Below, piece after piece: positions 12,639 through 14,129 of a stretch of DNA of 14,129 bases. Source of the DNA: Fidelibacterota bacterium 46_43 (GTDB lineage: Bacteria > Fidelibacterota > Fidelibacteria > Fidelibacterales > Fidelibacteraceae); assembly GCA_001509335.1 (NCBI GenBank), contig LGGY01000147.1, positions 1 to 14,129 on the forward strand, read 5' to 3'. Both the position numbers and the translations under genes were made by a program. Numbering within the stretch: the first letter of the stretch is position 1; each line of letters opens with the position of its first letter. The notes under the pieces were generated by a model, which saw only the letters and a list, made by a program, of their open reading frames with translations, was not told the origin of the DNA and did no database searches.

Positions 12639-13134
12639 GTTTGGTCTGTCGATTCTGTAGAAATGTCCCCAGAATAAAAAGCAGCACTCCGATGGTTATG
12701 GCTGTATCCGCAATGTTATAGACCGGCCAGTAATATCCGGATATCCCCATCTGAATCATGTCCGTGACTGTGCCCCGGAAAAGCCGGTCGTAAAAATTGC
12801 CCAGGGCACCGCCGATGATCAGGCTGAAGGCAATATCATTCAGCAGGCTGTAAGCCTCCCGCCGGTACTGGAAAAAGAGATAGAGGATAATCACAAAAAA
12901 CCCCAGATAAGAAATAATATGAATCCCGGGAAAGTGAATCCCGAAGGCTACGCCGTGGTTCTCAACCCGTGTGATGATCAGATTATCCCCAAGAAGCCGG
13001 ATAGGATTCCGCACAGGGATGCTGAAATGGGCCCGGGTCAGAAATTTTGTCCATTGATCCAAAAAAAATACACAGATAACGATTAAAGCAAACCGAACCC
13101 GGCGCGTAGAAAGTTTAAGTGTCTTGTGGGTCAT
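12625..13134 (-). CDS. lspA: Lipoprotein signal peptidase (signal peptidase II)
   Basis: A 169-residue inner-membrane aspartic protease that cleaves the signal peptide of diacylglyceryl-modified prolipoproteins. Four hydrophobic segments are visible (about 13-31, 67-88, 98-115 and 138-159). Conserved motifs are DQWTK (26-30), RVENHGVAFGI (56-66), GGALGNFYDRLFRGTVTDMI (108-127) and VYNIADTAI (138-146). Asp125 and Asp143 correspond to the catalytic pair. The ATG at 13134 follows the DksA-like gene by 37 bases, with a weak GGAAA. The predicted lipoprotein further down this run would be one of its many substrates. Identity is secure. Confidence 0.96.
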   Translation of the reverse strand: MTHKTLKLSTRRVRFALIVICVFFLDQWTKFLTRAHFSIPVRNPIRLLGDNLIITRVENHGVAFGIHFPGIHIISYLGFFVIILYLFFQYRREAYSLLNDIAFSLIIGGALGNFYDRLFRGTVTDMIQMGISGYYWPVYNIADTAITIGVLLFILGTFLQNRQTKHVDG

Positions 13135-13171
13135 ATACCAATTTCCGGGTCAAACTGTGCCGGCCCTAAGA

Positions 13172-13567
13172 TTATTTAATTTTTGATTTGCAGTTTACAC
13201 AATGACGGGTATGTGGGACTTCTTCGAGCCGTTCATTGGGTATTCGGCTGCCGCATTCCACGCAAAAGCCGTATTCCGGGTCATTATCCACCCGGTTCAG
13301 GGCTTCATTCAGATAATTCAGATATTTGAATTCACGGGTATAATGCATGAAGGCTTTTTCCCGTTCCTGGGCGTCTGTTCCCACATCAGCCATGTGATAG
13401 GCGTAATTGGAATCAATTTGTGCCGAACCCCCCGTTGGAGAATTGTCCATGAAAGCCTGGCGTTTTTCATCCAGCTGCTCCATGGTTTCTTCTCTTTTTT
13501 TCAGGATGACTTCCCTGAAATGTTGCCGTTCTTTGGACGTGAGACCTTTATTCTTTTTGTCAGCCAT
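13172..13567 (-). CDS. TraR/DksA-family C4 zinc-finger regulator
   Basis: A 131-residue protein with a predicted N-terminal coiled coil (about 12-40 and 66-95) and a C-terminal zinc finger with Cys102, Cys105, Cys123 and Cys126 (FCVECGSR, then RHCVNC). DksA-type proteins enter the RNA polymerase secondary channel and, with ppGpp, adjust transcription of rRNA and biosynthetic genes. The coiled-coil tip reads MADVGTDAQERE (59-70). This is the form seen in FCB-type and Gram-positive TraR/DksA relatives, not the exact Asp-x2-Asp-x-Ala tip of E. coli DksA, so its ppGpp behaviour may differ. The ATG overlaps the ileS stop by 8 bases, with AAGGA 7 bases upstream. ileS, dksA-like, lspA in this order is typical of the FCB group. 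I leave the gene symbol empty because family membership, not DksA function, is what the sequence shows. Confidence 0.88.
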   Translation of the reverse strand: MADKKNKGLTSKERQHFREVILKKREETMEQLDEKRQAFMDNSPTGGSAQIDSNYAYHMADVGTDAQEREKAFMHYTREFKYLNYLNEALNRVDNDPEYGFCVECGSRIPNERLEEVPHTRHCVNCKSKIK

Positions 13568-14129
13568 TACCGGTTCCTTCTTTGCTTAATCGTTTGATCA
13601 TCATGCTTATTTCAGCACCGTCAAGTTTCAGTGCTTTTGTGGCCTCAGGATAATCTACGGTTTCTGACAATTCATCTGCAAGGGTTTCTGTCATTAGATA
13701 ATCCTGATGGGCCTGAACAGCTCTTTTCACAGGGTCAGGGCCCTGAATGCCCAGATGGATCCGGTCCTCTACACGAAAACCCGCATCCTTTCGAAGGGTC
13801 TGAATATGCCGGATCAGATCCCGAATAAGACCCTCATCTTTCAATTCCGGTGTTAAATCTGTATTCAGGGCCAGAAAATACCCTTTATCTTCTACAGCCG
13901 CAAGATTTGGCTGTTCTTCCATGTTGACCTGGATTTCCGAGGGTTCCAGTGTATATCCCTTCACCCGGATACTTTCGCCCCTGCGGACCTTTTCCGCTGT
14001 TTCATCGGCATTTAATTCAGCCAAAGCCCTGGCAACGACGGGCATGTCTTTACCCAGCTTTTGTCCCAATAGTTTGTAGTTGGGCTTGATGACAAAGCGA
14101 ATATAATCCTGGGGATTTTCCGTAAGAGT
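13560..14129 (-). CDS. ileS: Isoleucyl-tRNA synthetase, C-terminal part (5' end outside window)
   Basis: The last 189 codons of a class I aminoacyl-tRNA synthetase that charges tRNA-Ile; the reading frame is open to the window edge, so the catalytic domain lies outside. The visible part has KPNYKLLGQKLGKDMP near the edge, then LTPELKDEGLIRDLIRHIQT and LRKDAGFRVEDRIHLGI. This is the C-terminal arrangement of the IleRS/ValRS/LeuRS group, and specifically of the eukaryotic-like (type 2) IleRS, which lacks the C-terminal zinc finger of the E. coli enzyme. No cysteines occur in the visible part. It ends in TGA at 13560-13562, overlapping the DksA-like gene by 8 bases. The promoter of the run is probably upstream of this gene. 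Confidence 0.93.
   Translation of the reverse strand, partial: TLTENPQDYIRFVIKPNYKLLGQKLGKDMPVVARALAELNADETAEKVRRGESIRVKGYTLEPSEIQVNMEEQPNLAAVEDKGYFLALNTDLTPELKDEGLIRDLIRHIQTLRKDAGFRVEDRIHLGIQGPDPVKRAVQAHQDYLMTETLADELSETVDYPEATKALKLDGAEISMMIKRLSKEGTGNG

Overview
The window is one long, densely packed run of genes, all on the minus strand. Read 5' to 3' it goes from the right edge (position 14129) down to position 592, and is followed by about 590 bases of non-coding, repeat-rich DNA at the left edge. The organism is a Gram-negative bacterium: it has lipoprotein signal peptidase, a lipobox protein and an outer-membrane beta-barrel protein. The order ileS, dksA-like, lspA, the eukaryotic-like C-terminus of IleRS, the MAD-x-GTD type of TraR/DksA protein and the barrel's N-terminal signature all point to the FCB group (Bacteroidota, Ignavibacteria, Calditrichota, Marinimicrobia and relatives). 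The phylum cannot be named from sequence alone.

In transcription order: the C-terminal part of ileS (cut by the window edge), a TraR/DksA zinc-finger regulator, lspA, an RluA/RluD pseudouridine synthase, a XerC/XerD recombinase, a short ribosome hibernation factor (hpf), HPr kinase/phosphorylase (hprK), a sugar-phosphate nucleotidyltransferase with a left-handed beta-helix tail, metK with a TTG start, a large predicted lipoprotein of unknown function, a predicted outer-membrane barrel protein, a 65-residue free-standing ClpX-type zinc finger, two adjacent 6-pyruvoyl-tetrahydropterin synthase (PTPS) family proteins, folE, and rsmB. Many junctions overlap by 4 to 20 bases, and the largest internal gap is 74 bases. 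This fits one or a few polycistronic transcripts with translational coupling; the main promoter would lie beyond the right edge.

The genes form loose themes. Translation and growth-state control are covered by ileS, the DksA-like protein, rluD, hpf, hprK and rsmB. The envelope is covered by lspA, the lipoprotein and the barrel. Pterin synthesis is covered by folE and the two PTPS-family proteins. The most interesting coding feature is the PTPS pair. The first member has the complete catalytic set and the Cys-x5-His-Gly-His spacing of tetrahydrobiopterin-type enzymes. The second keeps the zinc histidines and the pterin-anchoring glutamate but has lost both the catalytic cysteine and the catalytic histidine.

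The 591-base left end holds no convincing gene. It is a patchwork of several unrelated short repeat phrases (AATC-type repeats, a GAAGTT heptamer repeat, a GTGACACGT-type direct repeat, CTCTGCG phrases) together with an inverted pair of hairpin-bearing segments about 320 bases apart.
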